Shown in pieces: positions 8,515 to 16,105 of a DNA stretch of 39,348 nucleotides. The DNA comes from Candidatus Saccharimonadota bacterium (GTDB taxonomy: Bacteria > Patescibacteriota > Saccharimonadia > Saccharimonadales > Saccharimonadaceae): positions 1-39,348 of the forward strand of contig JAFRJN010000002.1 of NCBI GenBank assembly GCA_017432225.1, in the 5' to 3' direction. How positions within the stretch are numbered: position 1 is the first letter of the stretch; every line of letters begins with the position of its first letter. Under the pieces are notes generated by a model. That model made no database searches. It saw only the letters and a list, made by a program, of their open reading frames with translations, and was not told the origin of the DNA. The position numbers were made by a program, and so were the translations under genes.

Positions 8515-8574
8515 AGCAAACGAGCCCCTGGAAGTCGGCGAGAACCAAGCCAACAACTCCCACCTGCGTTTGCT
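8515..8574 (+). promoter_or_regulatory. rpsF 5' leader hairpin, possible S6:S18 autoregulatory site
   Basis: AGCAAACG (8515-8522) pairs perfectly with CGTTTGCT (8567-8574) and encloses a C- and A-rich internal region. The AAAGGAG ribosome binding site follows at 8582. Bacterial rpsF operons often carry a leader bound by the S6-S18 complex. Position and size fit, but I did not establish the consensus core. Confidence 0.4.
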
Positions 8575-8591
8575 TTAACCAAAGGAGTAAT

Positions 8592-8972
8592 ATGAAAGCA
8601 TACGAACTTTCTATCCTCTTTCATCCCGACCTCGAGATGAATCTAGACCCCGCTCTAACCAAGGTCAAGAAATTGATTGAGACTAGCGGTGGCAAAATAC
8701 TAAAAGAAGAGCCAGAAGGCAAGAAGCGTTTGAACTATCAGATTGCTGGTAATGATTACGCCCTCTACTACTACTTCGACGTAGAGCTCCCAGCCGACGC
8801 CATTGACAAAATCTCTGGCACGCTCACTATCACCGACGAAGTGATTCGGTTCTTGCTCGTCAAAGCCGACCCTCGCCGTGCTAAATATCTAGCTTCCAAA
8901 GCCGAAGAGTCGAAGGAAGAGGCCAAAGAGGCTAAAGAAGCCAAAGAAACTAAAGAATCAAAGGAGGCCTAA
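8592..8972 (+). CDS. rpsF: 30S ribosomal protein S6
   Basis: A 126-residue S6 with the usual N-terminal strand MKAYELSILFHPDLE, the central KRLNYQIAGNDYALYYYFDVE strand pair and the helix-strand end VIRFLLVKADPRRAKY. It binds the platform of the 30S subunit with S18. The last 25 residues are a Glu/Lys/Ala tail (SKEEAKEAKEAKETKESKEA), which is common and variable in S6. The frame is open further upstream, but the ATG at 8592 is chosen because AAAGGAG lies 8 bases before it and the family starts here. The TAA overlaps the ssb ATG (TAATG), as in the classic rpsF-ssb-rpsR operon. Confidence 0.95.
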   Translation: MKAYELSILFHPDLEMNLDPALTKVKKLIETSGGKILKEEPEGKKRLNYQIAGNDYALYYYFDVELPADAIDKISGTLTITDEVIRFLLVKADPRRAKYLASKAEESKEEAKEAKEAKETKESKEA

Positions 8973-9427
8973 TGCGCGGATTCTCAAAAGCTATTATTAC
9001 GGGTAATCTTACTCGTGACCCAGAGCTCCGGAGCACCGCTAGCGGTACTTCCGTCTGTGCGTTTACGGTTGCGGTCAACCGCGTTTATCGTGGTGCTGAC
9101 GGCGAAAACAAAGAAGACGTCTCTTTCATTGATTGTTCCGCTTGGGGCAAGCTCGGTGAAATGGTCGCTCAATATGCCAAAAAAGGTAGCGGTGTACTCG
9201 TCTCCGGTCGTCTCAACCAACGTAGCTGGGAAGACAAGAACGGTGGCAAACGCTCTAGCGTCGAAATCATCGTCGAAGATTTCAATTTCGTCGGTGGTGG
9301 CAGAGGAGATGGCAGCAGCTCATCATATAATTCCAGCACCAGCTCCAGCGCCCCGGCAGATATCCCAGAGGAAATGCCTACCGACATCCCAGAAGGGGAA
9401 GTGGATTTATCAGAAATCCCATTCTAA
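8972..9427 (+). CDS. ssb: Single-stranded DNA-binding protein
   Basis: A 151-residue SSB with an N-terminal OB fold, residues 1-108: FSKAIITGNLTRDPELRSTASGT, then FTVAVNRVY, SFIDCSAWGKLGEMVAQYAKKGSGVLVSGRL and RSSVEIIVEDFNFVGG. A Ser-rich linker follows, and the acidic tip ends VDLSEIPF. That tip matches the conserved DDDIPF-type tail that recruits replication and repair partners. It protects ssDNA during replication. It overlaps rpsF by one base and is followed by rpsR, so all three are probably co-transcribed. Confidence 0.95.
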   Translation: MRGFSKAIITGNLTRDPELRSTASGTSVCAFTVAVNRVYRGADGENKEDVSFIDCSAWGKLGEMVAQYAKKGSGVLVSGRLNQRSWEDKNGGKRSSVEIIVEDFNFVGGGRGDGSSSSYNSSTSSSAPADIPEEMPTDIPEGEVDLSEIPF

Positions 9428-9450
9428 TTTAAAACAGGAAGGATAGTATA

Positions 9451-9648
9451 ATGAAAAAGTATAAAAACGACAAGGATATTTATTTCGATTATCGTGATGC
9501 CAAGACCCTTGGCCGTTATCTCGACACCTATGGTCGGATTGAGCCAATTTCCAAGACTGGTCTCTCGGCTAAACAACAGCGCCAGCTCGCGACAGCGGTC
9601 AAGCGCGCTCGTCATCTAGCACTTTTGCCATTTGTTTCAAATAACTAA
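9451..9648 (+). CDS. rpsR: 30S ribosomal protein S18
   Basis: A 65-residue S18, short but complete. [37 protein letters not shown] and [11 protein letters not shown] are the family hallmarks. The Cys residues of zinc-binding S18 forms are absent, which is normal for the C-minus type. It joins S6 on the 30S platform. ACAGGAAGG precedes the ATG. It is the third gene of the rpsF-ssb-rpsR unit, with efp 11 bases downstream. Confidence 0.93.
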   Translation: MKKYKNDKDIYFDYRDAKTLGRYLDTYGRIEPISKTGLSAKQQRQLATAVKRARHLALLPFVSNN

Positions 9649-9659
9649 AAAGGAGTAAA

Positions 9660-10220
9660 ATGTACGGACCTACAGATCTCAAGAAAAACACCCTTATCAC
9701 TTTGGATGGACAGCCGTACAAGGTGGTAGAATATTCTCAAAAAGTTATGGGCCGTGGCGGTTCCATCGTCAACGTCAAAGTTAAAAATTTGATTACCGGT
9801 GCTTTGCTTCCAAAGACCTTTAAAGGTCAGGAAAAAATCGAGCCAGCCGAAGTCACCACTCGTAAAGTTCAATATCTTTACAACGACGGCGAAAAGTTCT
9901 ACTTTATGGACCCAGAAAGTTTTGAACAATACGAGCTCATGGGCGACATGGTTGGCGAATCGGCCGACTTTATGAAAGAGGGCGACGAAATGGAAATCCA
10001 ATTCTACAACGGCACCCCGATTAATCTCAATCTGCCAAAGAATCTCTGGCTCAAAGTCACTTACACCGAGACTGCGGTGAAGGGCGACACCACGAGCTCG
10101 GTCATGAAAGACGCGACCCTCGAGACTGGCATCGTCATCAAAGTCCCCGCCTTTATCAAAGAAGGTGACATCGTCTCGGTAGACACAGATACTCATGAAT
10201 ACCGCGAACGCAAAAAATAG
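9660..10220 (+). CDS. efp: Elongation factor P
   Basis: A 186-residue EF-P that relieves ribosome stalling at polyproline. The N-terminal KOW-like domain begins YGPTDLKKNTLITLDGQPYKVVEYSQKVMGRGGSIVNVKVKNL. Two OB domains follow, ending VIKVPAFIKEGDIVSVDTDTHEYRER. The loop tip carries Arg (MGRGGS) where E. coli has the modified Lys34, so lysylation by EpmA is not expected. Arg-type EF-Ps are rhamnosylated by EarP in some bacteria, but no such gene is in view. Polyproline handling is relevant because the window encodes very Pro-rich surface proteins. AAAAAGGAGT precedes the ATG. The end overlaps the next gene. Confidence 0.95.
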   Translation: MYGPTDLKKNTLITLDGQPYKVVEYSQKVMGRGGSIVNVKVKNLITGALLPKTFKGQEKIEPAEVTTRKVQYLYNDGEKFYFMDPESFEQYELMGDMVGESADFMKEGDEMEIQFYNGTPINLNLPKNLWLKVTYTETAVKGDTTSSVMKDATLETGIVIKVPAFIKEGDIVSVDTDTHEYRERKK

Positions 10221-10755
10221 AGGCTACTTCAAAATTAAAAGCGCCGTTCGCGCTTTTAATTTTGATTTCCGCGGCAAAGACGTCCTCGACATTGGTTCGT
10301 CTACCGGTGGCTTCACCGAATATGCCTTAGAGCAAGGTGCCAAAAAAGTCGTTGCAGTGGAGAAGGGAACGAACCAAATGAAATCCCCTCTGCGTGACAA
10401 CCCGAGAGTAGAACTCCATGAGAAGACCGACATTTTTGATTTTGTCTGCAAGCCAGATGTCATTGTGGCAGATGTATCATTCTTAAGCTTGACAAAAATC
10501 TTAAAGTATGCTAAAATGAACTTATCACGTAGCAATACGGATTTTCTCGTAATGCTCAAACCTCAATTTGAAGCCGACCCAAGGGACTTAAGAAACGGCA
10601 TTGTCAAAAACGAAACCATAAGACGAGCCATCATCAAAAATTTCGAGCACTGGCTAAAATTAAATGGTTTTTTGATAATCAAAAAACACGACAACGAACT
10701 AGAAGGCCGCCACGGCAACAAAGAAAGATTCTACTGGCTAAAATTAGCAAAATGA
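10195..10755 (+). CDS. TlyA-like rRNA 2'-O-methyltransferase lacking the S4 domain
   Basis: A 186-residue Rossmann methyltransferase. KDVLDIGSSTGGFTEYALEQGAKKVVAVEKG is the SAM-binding motif I region, DVIVADVSFLSLTKIL is motif IV, and MLKPQFEAD and a GRHGNKERFYWL end follow. These match the TlyA/hemolysin A family, which methylates 16S and 23S rRNA. Usual TlyA proteins are about 240-270 residues with an N-terminal S4 RNA-binding domain. Here the protein starts at NRGYFKIKSAVRAF, so that domain is missing. The ATG at 10195 overlaps efp by 26 bases, with no clear ribosome binding site, so translation is probably coupled. The stop lies inside the 5' arm of the inverted repeat at 10747-10811. Confidence 0.8.
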   Translation: MNTANAKNRGYFKIKSAVRAFNFDFRGKDVLDIGSSTGGFTEYALEQGAKKVVAVEKGTNQMKSPLRDNPRVELHEKTDIFDFVCKPDVIVADVSFLSLTKILKYAKMNLSRSNTDFLVMLKPQFEADPRDLRNGIVKNETIRRAIIKNFEHWLKLNGFLIIKKHDNELEGRHGNKERFYWLKLAK

Positions 10756-10811
10756 AAATGAAATCAGCAGGCTCTTGCTTGCAACGTCTGCTGATTTCAT
10801 TTTTATTTTGC
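10747..10811 (+). terminator. Long hairpin over the tlyA-like stop codon
   Basis: Bases 10747-10770 and 10788-10811 form a 24-bp fully paired stem with one G-U, around a 17-base loop. The stop codon (10753-10755) sits in the 5' arm. The 3' arm contains TTTTTATTTTGC and abuts the pilM -35 box at 10812. Confidence 0.8.
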
Positions 10812-10840
10812 TTGCAATTTGTCAAGTTTAAGCTTATAAT
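10812..10840 (+). promoter_or_regulatory. pilM promoter, leaderless
   Basis: TTGCAA 10812-10817, a 17-base spacer and TATAAT 10835-10840. Six bases then separate the -10 from the ATG at 10847, so the mRNA should begin at the start codon. It probably drives the pilus operon through pilB. Confidence 0.8.
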
Positions 10841-10846
10841 TAAACC

Positions 10847-11893
10847 ATGAACTTATTACATGGCGTGGGCGATTTCTTCTCGCTAGACATCGGGACCAAC
10901 TCGATGCGTATCATCCAGCTTGTCGGTGACGATAAGAATGGCTGGTCATTAATTCGCTACGCTTATGTTCCGATCGAACCACGGCTCACCGCCGACCAAA
11001 CCGATTTAGGTCGCAAGCGTCTCGGCGAGGCTATTTTGGGTGCCGTCGAGCAAGCTGGTATCAAGACCAAATCCGTCGCTGTCGGGCTCCCCGCTAGCAA
11101 GACCTTTACTTCCATTGTCGAGACGGATACTTTACCCGAAAAGGAATTGCAAAAAACTTTCAAATACGAAATCGACAAATACGTCCCGATGCCAATGAGT
11201 GATGCCAAGGCCGACTACGTAATCCTCGGCCCCAGCCCCAACGATCCTATGAAAACCGAAGTCTTGGTGAGCTCCGTTGCGAGAAGCTACGCCGAGCCAT
11301 ATCTAGAAACTATCGAAAAAACTGGTTTGAGCGTTATCGCGATGGAGCCAGAGCCACTAGCCATGGCCCGCTCTTTGAGCTTGCCTGGTGCTATCGACGC
11401 TACCATGATTGTCGATTTTGGTGAGAAGTCTACCGATCTTGTCATCACTTACCAGAACAAGCCTCGCTTGGTCCGTTCCATTCCAGGTGGTTTTGACCAG
11501 TTCTTAAATGCTGTTACCGCCGGTCTCGGCGTCACCGAAGACCAAGCTCGCCAATTTATCCTCAAATTTGGTCTTTCTGAAGAGCAAGTCGAGGGCCAAG
11601 TCTTCAAAATCCTCGTTCCATCTCTCGACACTTATGCTTCCGAGCTGGCTAAGTCCGTTCGTTTCTTCCAGACCAAATATCTAAATGGCAAAGTCGGCAG
11701 CATTGTCCTCTCCGGCTACGCCAGCATGATCCCACTCTTTGCTGAATACATTGAAGCCAAGACTAACATTCCAGTTATCAAAGGCAACCCATGGCAGCTA
11801 GTTCGTACTACTCCAGAACAGCAGCACGCCCTCATGCCAGTCGCGTCTGAATTTGCCGTGGTAATCGGTTTGTCAGAAAGGAGCAATGACTAA
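10847..11893 (+). CDS. pilM: Type IV pilus assembly protein PilM
   Basis: A 348-residue actin-like ATPase of the PilM/FtsA fold that sits on the cytoplasmic face of the pilus machine and binds the N-terminus of PilN. FFSLDIGTNSMRIIQL is the first phosphate loop, VAVGLPASKTFTSIVETDTLPEKEL a family block, MIVDFGEKSTDLVI the second phosphate loop, and GSIVLSGYASMIPLFAEYI the adenosine-binding block. No membrane segment is seen. It has a leaderless start, and its TAA overlaps the next ATG (TAATG). It is the first gene of the pilM-pilN-pilO order typical of type IV pili. Confidence 0.93.
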   Translation: MNLLHGVGDFFSLDIGTNSMRIIQLVGDDKNGWSLIRYAYVPIEPRLTADQTDLGRKRLGEAILGAVEQAGIKTKSVAVGLPASKTFTSIVETDTLPEKELQKTFKYEIDKYVPMPMSDAKADYVILGPSPNDPMKTEVLVSSVARSYAEPYLETIEKTGLSVIAMEPEPLAMARSLSLPGAIDATMIVDFGEKSTDLVITYQNKPRLVRSIPGGFDQFLNAVTAGLGVTEDQARQFILKFGLSEEQVEGQVFKILVPSLDTYASELAKSVRFFQTKYLNGKVGSIVLSGYASMIPLFAEYIEAKTNIPVIKGNPWQLVRTTPEQQHALMPVASEFAVVIGLSERSND

Positions 11894-13179
11894 TGGCCAA
11901 AGAAATTAACCTCGTACCAGACATCAAAGACGAGTTCTTGAGGACTCTTAAGTTTAGAAACCTAGTCTTTTTCCTTTGCATTATTATCTCGGCCGCTAGC
12001 CTTATCGTGATTTTGGTATTCGTTTCCATCACCAGCGGTCAAAAGAATTTCATCAACTCCAAGCAAAACACCATTGCTGCGCTCGAGCAAAAAATCAACG
12101 ATTACAGCGATTTGTCAGATTTTCTTACCATTCACGACCAGCTCGGCAACATTTCGCTCATCACCGAAAACAAAGTTATGCTTTCTCGTACTTTCAATAT
12201 TCTCTCCGCCATCATCCCGACTGGCGCCGACTATATCAATATTTCCGAACTTTCGATTGATTTGAGTGGTGAAGCTCCGACTTTCCGCTTCGAGGCCCAG
12301 GCTAATGCCGGCTCCGAACCATTCATCGATTACAACGTCCTAGATTCTTTCAAAAAATCCATGCAATATATGCGCTATGACTACGGCGAATACGTCGACA
12401 AAAACGACGAATCAATCCCAGCCTACTGTATTATTGAGACTGCCGACGACGGCTCCGTGTTAAGAGATCAGGCCAAAGGCTACTACGCCTACTGGCTCAT
12501 CGAAGGTGATGGCTGCAACCCATCCGCCGAAGACGAAGACGAAGAAGAGGAAGAAGAAACCGACGCATCCTCCGCAAGCGAAAACCTCGCTACTGACACT
12601 ACCGAGCAAATCGAAGTCATCCCGACGAGGGAAGAGCTCTCAAACCAGCTCGGCTATCCACTCGAAGATTACAAAGGCCAAAATGTCGTCCGTATTTGGC
12701 GCACTCCACAATATGCTGATTGGTACAAAGAAGATCCAAACGAAGACGATGTCTACATGGATCTAGACGGTTCCATTCATAACGTTGCGCATTTTAATAG
12801 TACCTGCATTAGCTATTCTGGTACCGAGAACAGTAGCGGCGACGCTATCACTTGGTCGGCCACCAATACTTGTAAACTTGTTCCTGGCGCCGACGATGGT
12901 TCTAGCGGTATCACCATTGAGGAATCGTCCAACGGCCGTGATGCTAGCGAAGAATTAGTCCTCCGTTTCTCCGGCACTATCGCGTTTGCCTCCGAAGTAT
13001 TTAATTTCAACAATCACCACATGCTCGCGCTTTCGCCAAGCGGCCGATACAACGTGACCGATTCGTATTCTCAAATCCAGAGTATCTTTGCCGAGCGCGC
13101 TGCCGACTGTGAGCAAGACGACACCGTCTGTACCACTACCCCGACTAGAAACACTAATAGTAACGAGGAGGCGGAATGA
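11893..13179 (+). CDS. PilN-like pilus inner-membrane protein, enlarged
   Basis: A 428-residue protein. The N-terminus AKEINLVPD is the PilN motif that docks into PilM. A membrane helix follows at about 22-48 (LVFFLCIIISAASLIVILVFVSI), then a short coiled coil (NTIAALEQKINDY) and a ferredoxin-like region. PilN is usually about 200 residues. Here the extracytoplasmic part is doubled and contains an acidic run of Asp/Glu near residues 215-225 and several Cys in its second half. It is probably the alignment-complex subunit linking PilM and the PilO-like protein. The enlargement may reflect a monoderm envelope without PilP/PilQ. It overlaps the next gene by 4 bases (ATGA). Confidence 0.8.
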   Translation: MAKEINLVPDIKDEFLRTLKFRNLVFFLCIIISAASLIVILVFVSITSGQKNFINSKQNTIAALEQKINDYSDLSDFLTIHDQLGNISLITENKVMLSRTFNILSAIIPTGADYINISELSIDLSGEAPTFRFEAQANAGSEPFIDYNVLDSFKKSMQYMRYDYGEYVDKNDESIPAYCIIETADDGSVLRDQAKGYYAYWLIEGDGCNPSAEDEDEEEEEETDASSASENLATDTTEQIEVIPTREELSNQLGYPLEDYKGQNVVRIWRTPQYADWYKEDPNEDDVYMDLDGSIHNVAHFNSTCISYSGTENSSGDAITWSATNTCKLVPGADDGSSGITIEESSNGRDASEELVLRFSGTIAFASEVFNFNNHHMLALSPSGRYNVTDSYSQIQSIFAERAADCEQDDTVCTTTPTRNTNSNEEAE

Positions 13180-14060
13180 TCAAAACTTCCCAAAAAGACC
13201 AAGATGGTACCACCAAGCGAGCGAAAATTAGCAAGGCTCAACAGTATATGATTTTGTCGGTGCTCGGCGCCAGCCTTTTCCTAGGCGCTGCCGTTGCCGT
13301 AGTCGTAAAATCTGTCAATCGTATTTCCTTCAATGCTAATGTGATTATGGCAGAGGACCAATCTATCGTGGCCTTTTCCGACACCATCAAAAATATCGGT
13401 ATCTGCACCAAGCCATCCGGCAGCGTTTACACCGACGAAGAGCTTAAGAAATGTAATCCTGATAGTATCAGCGCTTACAATGTACCAGGCACTCTCCGTT
13501 CCAACATTTTGGAGGTTTTGGCCGGTTCCGAGGCACTCGAGTCCGTCGCCAACCAAGGCAGCAGTAACTGTCTCAACCCAGACACGGGCAAGAACTACAC
13601 TTACAAAGAGCTCGACGCCAAATACGACGCCGCCGAAACCGAAGCCGAGCTTTCTGCTGCTAGCAATTTGATCAAAAGCTGTTCCGCTCTCCGCGTCATT
13701 CCAGATGCTCTCCCAGCTTACGAAAACGAAGAAGCTCTCCTCGCCAGCGTTGACAAAATTTTCCGCGTCTCCGGCACCGAGCCAGAGTCTTTGAGCCCTA
13801 CCGGCGAAACCGACGTCGCAACTTACGGCACTAGCCTTTACACTATTTCCGTCCGTCTAGCTATCGAAACCGATGCCGGCACCGTTAACAATTTACTCGA
13901 AAATGTCGAACGTTCCATCCGCAATTTTAACGTCGAGCGTGCCACCATCAAATGGAGTAGCAACAACGCTATCAATTTCCAGGCCAACGCCACTGCATTT
14001 TACATGCTTCCGACCGATCTCGACGTCACCACCAAAGTTATTAAATTAGGAGGTAAATAA
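13176..14060 (+). CDS. PilO-like pilus inner-membrane protein
   Basis: A 294-residue protein with a basic N-terminus (KTSQKDQDGTTKRAKISKAQQY), one membrane helix near 26-50 (MILSVLGASLFLGAAVAVVVK) and a Ser/Thr- and Cys-containing extracytoplasmic domain. The end (YTISVRLAIETDAGTVNNLLENVERSIRNF) resembles the PilO/GspM ferredoxin-like fold. The family match is weak by sequence and rests on position after pilM and the PilN-like gene, plus topology. It starts within the ATGA of the upstream gene. GGAGG precedes the ATG of the following small gene. Confidence 0.7.
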   Translation: MIKTSQKDQDGTTKRAKISKAQQYMILSVLGASLFLGAAVAVVVKSVNRISFNANVIMAEDQSIVAFSDTIKNIGICTKPSGSVYTDEELKKCNPDSISAYNVPGTLRSNILEVLAGSEALESVANQGSSNCLNPDTGKNYTYKELDAKYDAAETEAELSAASNLIKSCSALRVIPDALPAYENEEALLASVDKIFRVSGTEPESLSPTGETDVATYGTSLYTISVRLAIETDAGTVNNLLENVERSIRNFNVERATIKWSSNNAINFQANATAFYMLPTDLDVTTKVIKLGGK

Positions 14061-14318
14061 ATGAAAACCGATCTCTTTACCGCAATCATCGCCGCCATCG
14101 CCGGCTTTGCCGTAGCTTTTCTAGTGACGGCTAATGTCCTAATCAAAGACCCTAGTCAAGTTTCTATCAAAACTTTAAGCAGCCCCATCAGCACCAGCTT
14201 AAACGAACCGAGCGAAGAAGTTTTCAACTACCGCGCTATCAATCCGACCGTCGAAGCCTATGTCGACTGCACCAATTACGATGTTGCTGGTAACTGCGTG
14301 CAGAGAGCAGGAGAATAA
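14061..14318 (+). CDS. Small pilus-operon membrane protein
   Basis: An 85-residue protein with an N-terminal membrane helix (LFTAIIAAIAGFAVAFLVTANVLI) and a short outer part with two cysteines (VDCTNYDVAGNCVQ), suited to one disulfide. No family is recognised. Its place between the PilO-like gene and pilB, with an AGGAGGT ribosome binding site and no intergenic gap, says it belongs to pilus assembly. A PilP-like role is possible but unsupported by sequence. Confidence 0.7.
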   Translation: MKTDLFTAIIAAIAGFAVAFLVTANVLIKDPSQVSIKTLSSPISTSLNEPSEEVFNYRAINPTVEAYVDCTNYDVAGNCVQRAGE

Positions 14319-16076
14319 ATGGCAGTTCTAACTAGAGAGGCCGAATCCAGGATTCTAAACCTCCTTCTAGCGGAGGGTTTAGTTGAGCCTAGTCTAGCTA
14401 CTAATGTCCAGAGTTCCATCGCGAGCGGGGAATCAGTTCTGGACAAATTAGTGGATGAACGCGCCATTACGAAGGACATGATTTCTCATGCCACCGCCGT
14501 CATTATCGGTGTGCCTTACGTTGAGCTTAAAAACGTCATGATCGACCAAGACATTTTGGTCACGATTCCGTACGAGACTCAAGCTCGTTTCATGGTCATT
14601 CCGCTCGGCGAAAAAGACGGTATGTTAAATATCGCCATGGCCGACGTCACTAACGTTCAGGCTACCGACTATATTTCTAATCTCATCAACAAGCCCGTCC
14701 GCGTCTGGATGTCGAGCGAACGCGGCATCAGCGAAATGCTCGAAAAAAACCATGGTGATTTTTCTGGCGTCAAAGAAGCCGTCAAAGATAGTAAAGAAGA
14801 AGTCGCCCAGCAGGCATCAAATGTTAAAACTATCGTTCAAGATTCTCCGATTTCCAAGGCTCTCACCACGATTTTGAGTTATGCGGTCAAGACCAAATCT
14901 TCCGATATTCACATCGAGCCACTTGAAGACTCGCTCATCATTCGTTGCCGCATCGATGGTGTTCTCCGAAAAATCATGGACCTGCCCAAAGCCGTCGCAC
15001 CTGCTCTTGTTTCGCGTATCAAAATCTTGGCTAACCTCAAAATCGACGAACATCGTATCCCGCAGGACGGCCAGTTTACCGTGATTGTAGAAGACAAGGA
15101 AGTGGACCTTCGTATTGCTACCTCGCCAGTCACTTGGGGCGAGCAAGTCGTTATTCGTCTTTTGGATAAAAAAGGCGTTTCCATGGACATTCACAAAATG
15201 GGTATGGCCGGTCGCGCTCTTCGTGCCGTGCTCGATGGCATTCAAAAGCCAAACGGCATGATTTTAACTTCCGGTCCTACGGGTTCTGGTAAGTCTACTA
15301 CGCTCTATGCCTTGATTCAAGAAATTAAATCTGAAGAAATCAACATCGTGACTCTCGAGGACCCGGTCGAGTACAAAATGGACGGTATCAACCAAATTCA
15401 GGTCAATGTCGACGCCGGTCTCACTTTTGCGTCAGGTTTAAGAAGTATCCTTCGTCAAGACCCTGACGTAGTGATGGTCGGGGAGATTCGTGACTCCGAG
15501 ACTGCCTCTTTGGCCGTGCAGGCGGCACTTACCGGCCACTTGGTCTTTAGTACACTCCACACCAACTCGGCGGCTGGTATTTTGCCTCGTCTTCTCGACA
15601 TGGGTATCGAGCCGTTCCTCCTCGCCTCGACCTTGAACGTGGTCATCGGCCAGCGCTTGGTGCGCCGGGTCACAGAAAAACGCGATTTGTACAAATCTTC
15701 CGATCTTGAGACCGCTTCCATCAATTCCATCGTTGGCGATTTGTTGCCGCAGACCAAGTCGGACGTCGACAGAATTAGCGAGGACCTCGGCTATCCAGGA
15801 CTTCCAGTAAAAGACGACAATTTCTATATGCTAGCGAGAGGCCGCGATACCAAAGAGACTCCTGGCGGTTATGCTGGCCGGGCCGGTCTCTACGAAACCA
15901 TCACCTGCGATGAAGATATTCAAAAAATGATTGTGAATCACTCTACTGCCGCCGAAATTATGCACCTTGCGCGTGAAAAAGGCACCGTCACTATGCGCCA
16001 AGACGGTATTTTGAAAGTTCTTTCTGGTATTACGACAATTGACGAAGTCAATCGTGTAGCATCCGACATCTCGTAA
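14319..16076 (+). CDS. pilB: Type IV pilus extension ATPase PilB
   Basis: A 585-residue GspE/PilB-type ATPase that powers pilus extension. An N-terminal MshEN-like domain (ITKDMISHATAVIIGVPYVELKN) is followed by the N2 domain (SSDIHIEPLEDSLIIRCRIDGVLRKI). The core ATPase has Walker A GPTGSGKST, the Asp box VTLEDPVEYKMDGINQIQV, Walker B RQDPDVVMVGEIRDSETA and the His box TGHLVFSTLHTNSAAG. The zinc-binding tetracysteine insert found in many GspE/PilB proteins is absent: QRLVRRVTEKRDLYKSS has no Cys. The start follows GCAGGAGAATAA. It ends just before the pilT promoter. Confidence 0.93.
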   Translation: MAVLTREAESRILNLLLAEGLVEPSLATNVQSSIASGESVLDKLVDERAITKDMISHATAVIIGVPYVELKNVMIDQDILVTIPYETQARFMVIPLGEKDGMLNIAMADVTNVQATDYISNLINKPVRVWMSSERGISEMLEKNHGDFSGVKEAVKDSKEEVAQQASNVKTIVQDSPISKALTTILSYAVKTKSSDIHIEPLEDSLIIRCRIDGVLRKIMDLPKAVAPALVSRIKILANLKIDEHRIPQDGQFTVIVEDKEVDLRIATSPVTWGEQVVIRLLDKKGVSMDIHKMGMAGRALRAVLDGIQKPNGMILTSGPTGSGKSTTLYALIQEIKSEEINIVTLEDPVEYKMDGINQIQVNVDAGLTFASGLRSILRQDPDVVMVGEIRDSETASLAVQAALTGHLVFSTLHTNSAAGILPRLLDMGIEPFLLASTLNVVIGQRLVRRVTEKRDLYKSSDLETASINSIVGDLLPQTKSDVDRISEDLGYPGLPVKDDNFYMLARGRDTKETPGGYAGRAGLYETITCDEDIQKMIVNHSTAAEIMHLAREKGTVTMRQDGILKVLSGITTIDEVNRVASDIS

Positions 16077-16093
16077 TTTTATTAAACTTATGG

Positions 16094-16099
16094 TAAAAT
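16094..16099 (+). promoter_or_regulatory. pilT -10, leaderless
   Basis: TAAAAT at 16094-16099 ends exactly 6 bases before the pilT ATG at 16106, and no ribosome binding site is present. No good -35 is seen at the 17-base position. Confidence 0.55.
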
Positions 16100-16105
16100 T
16101 AAATT

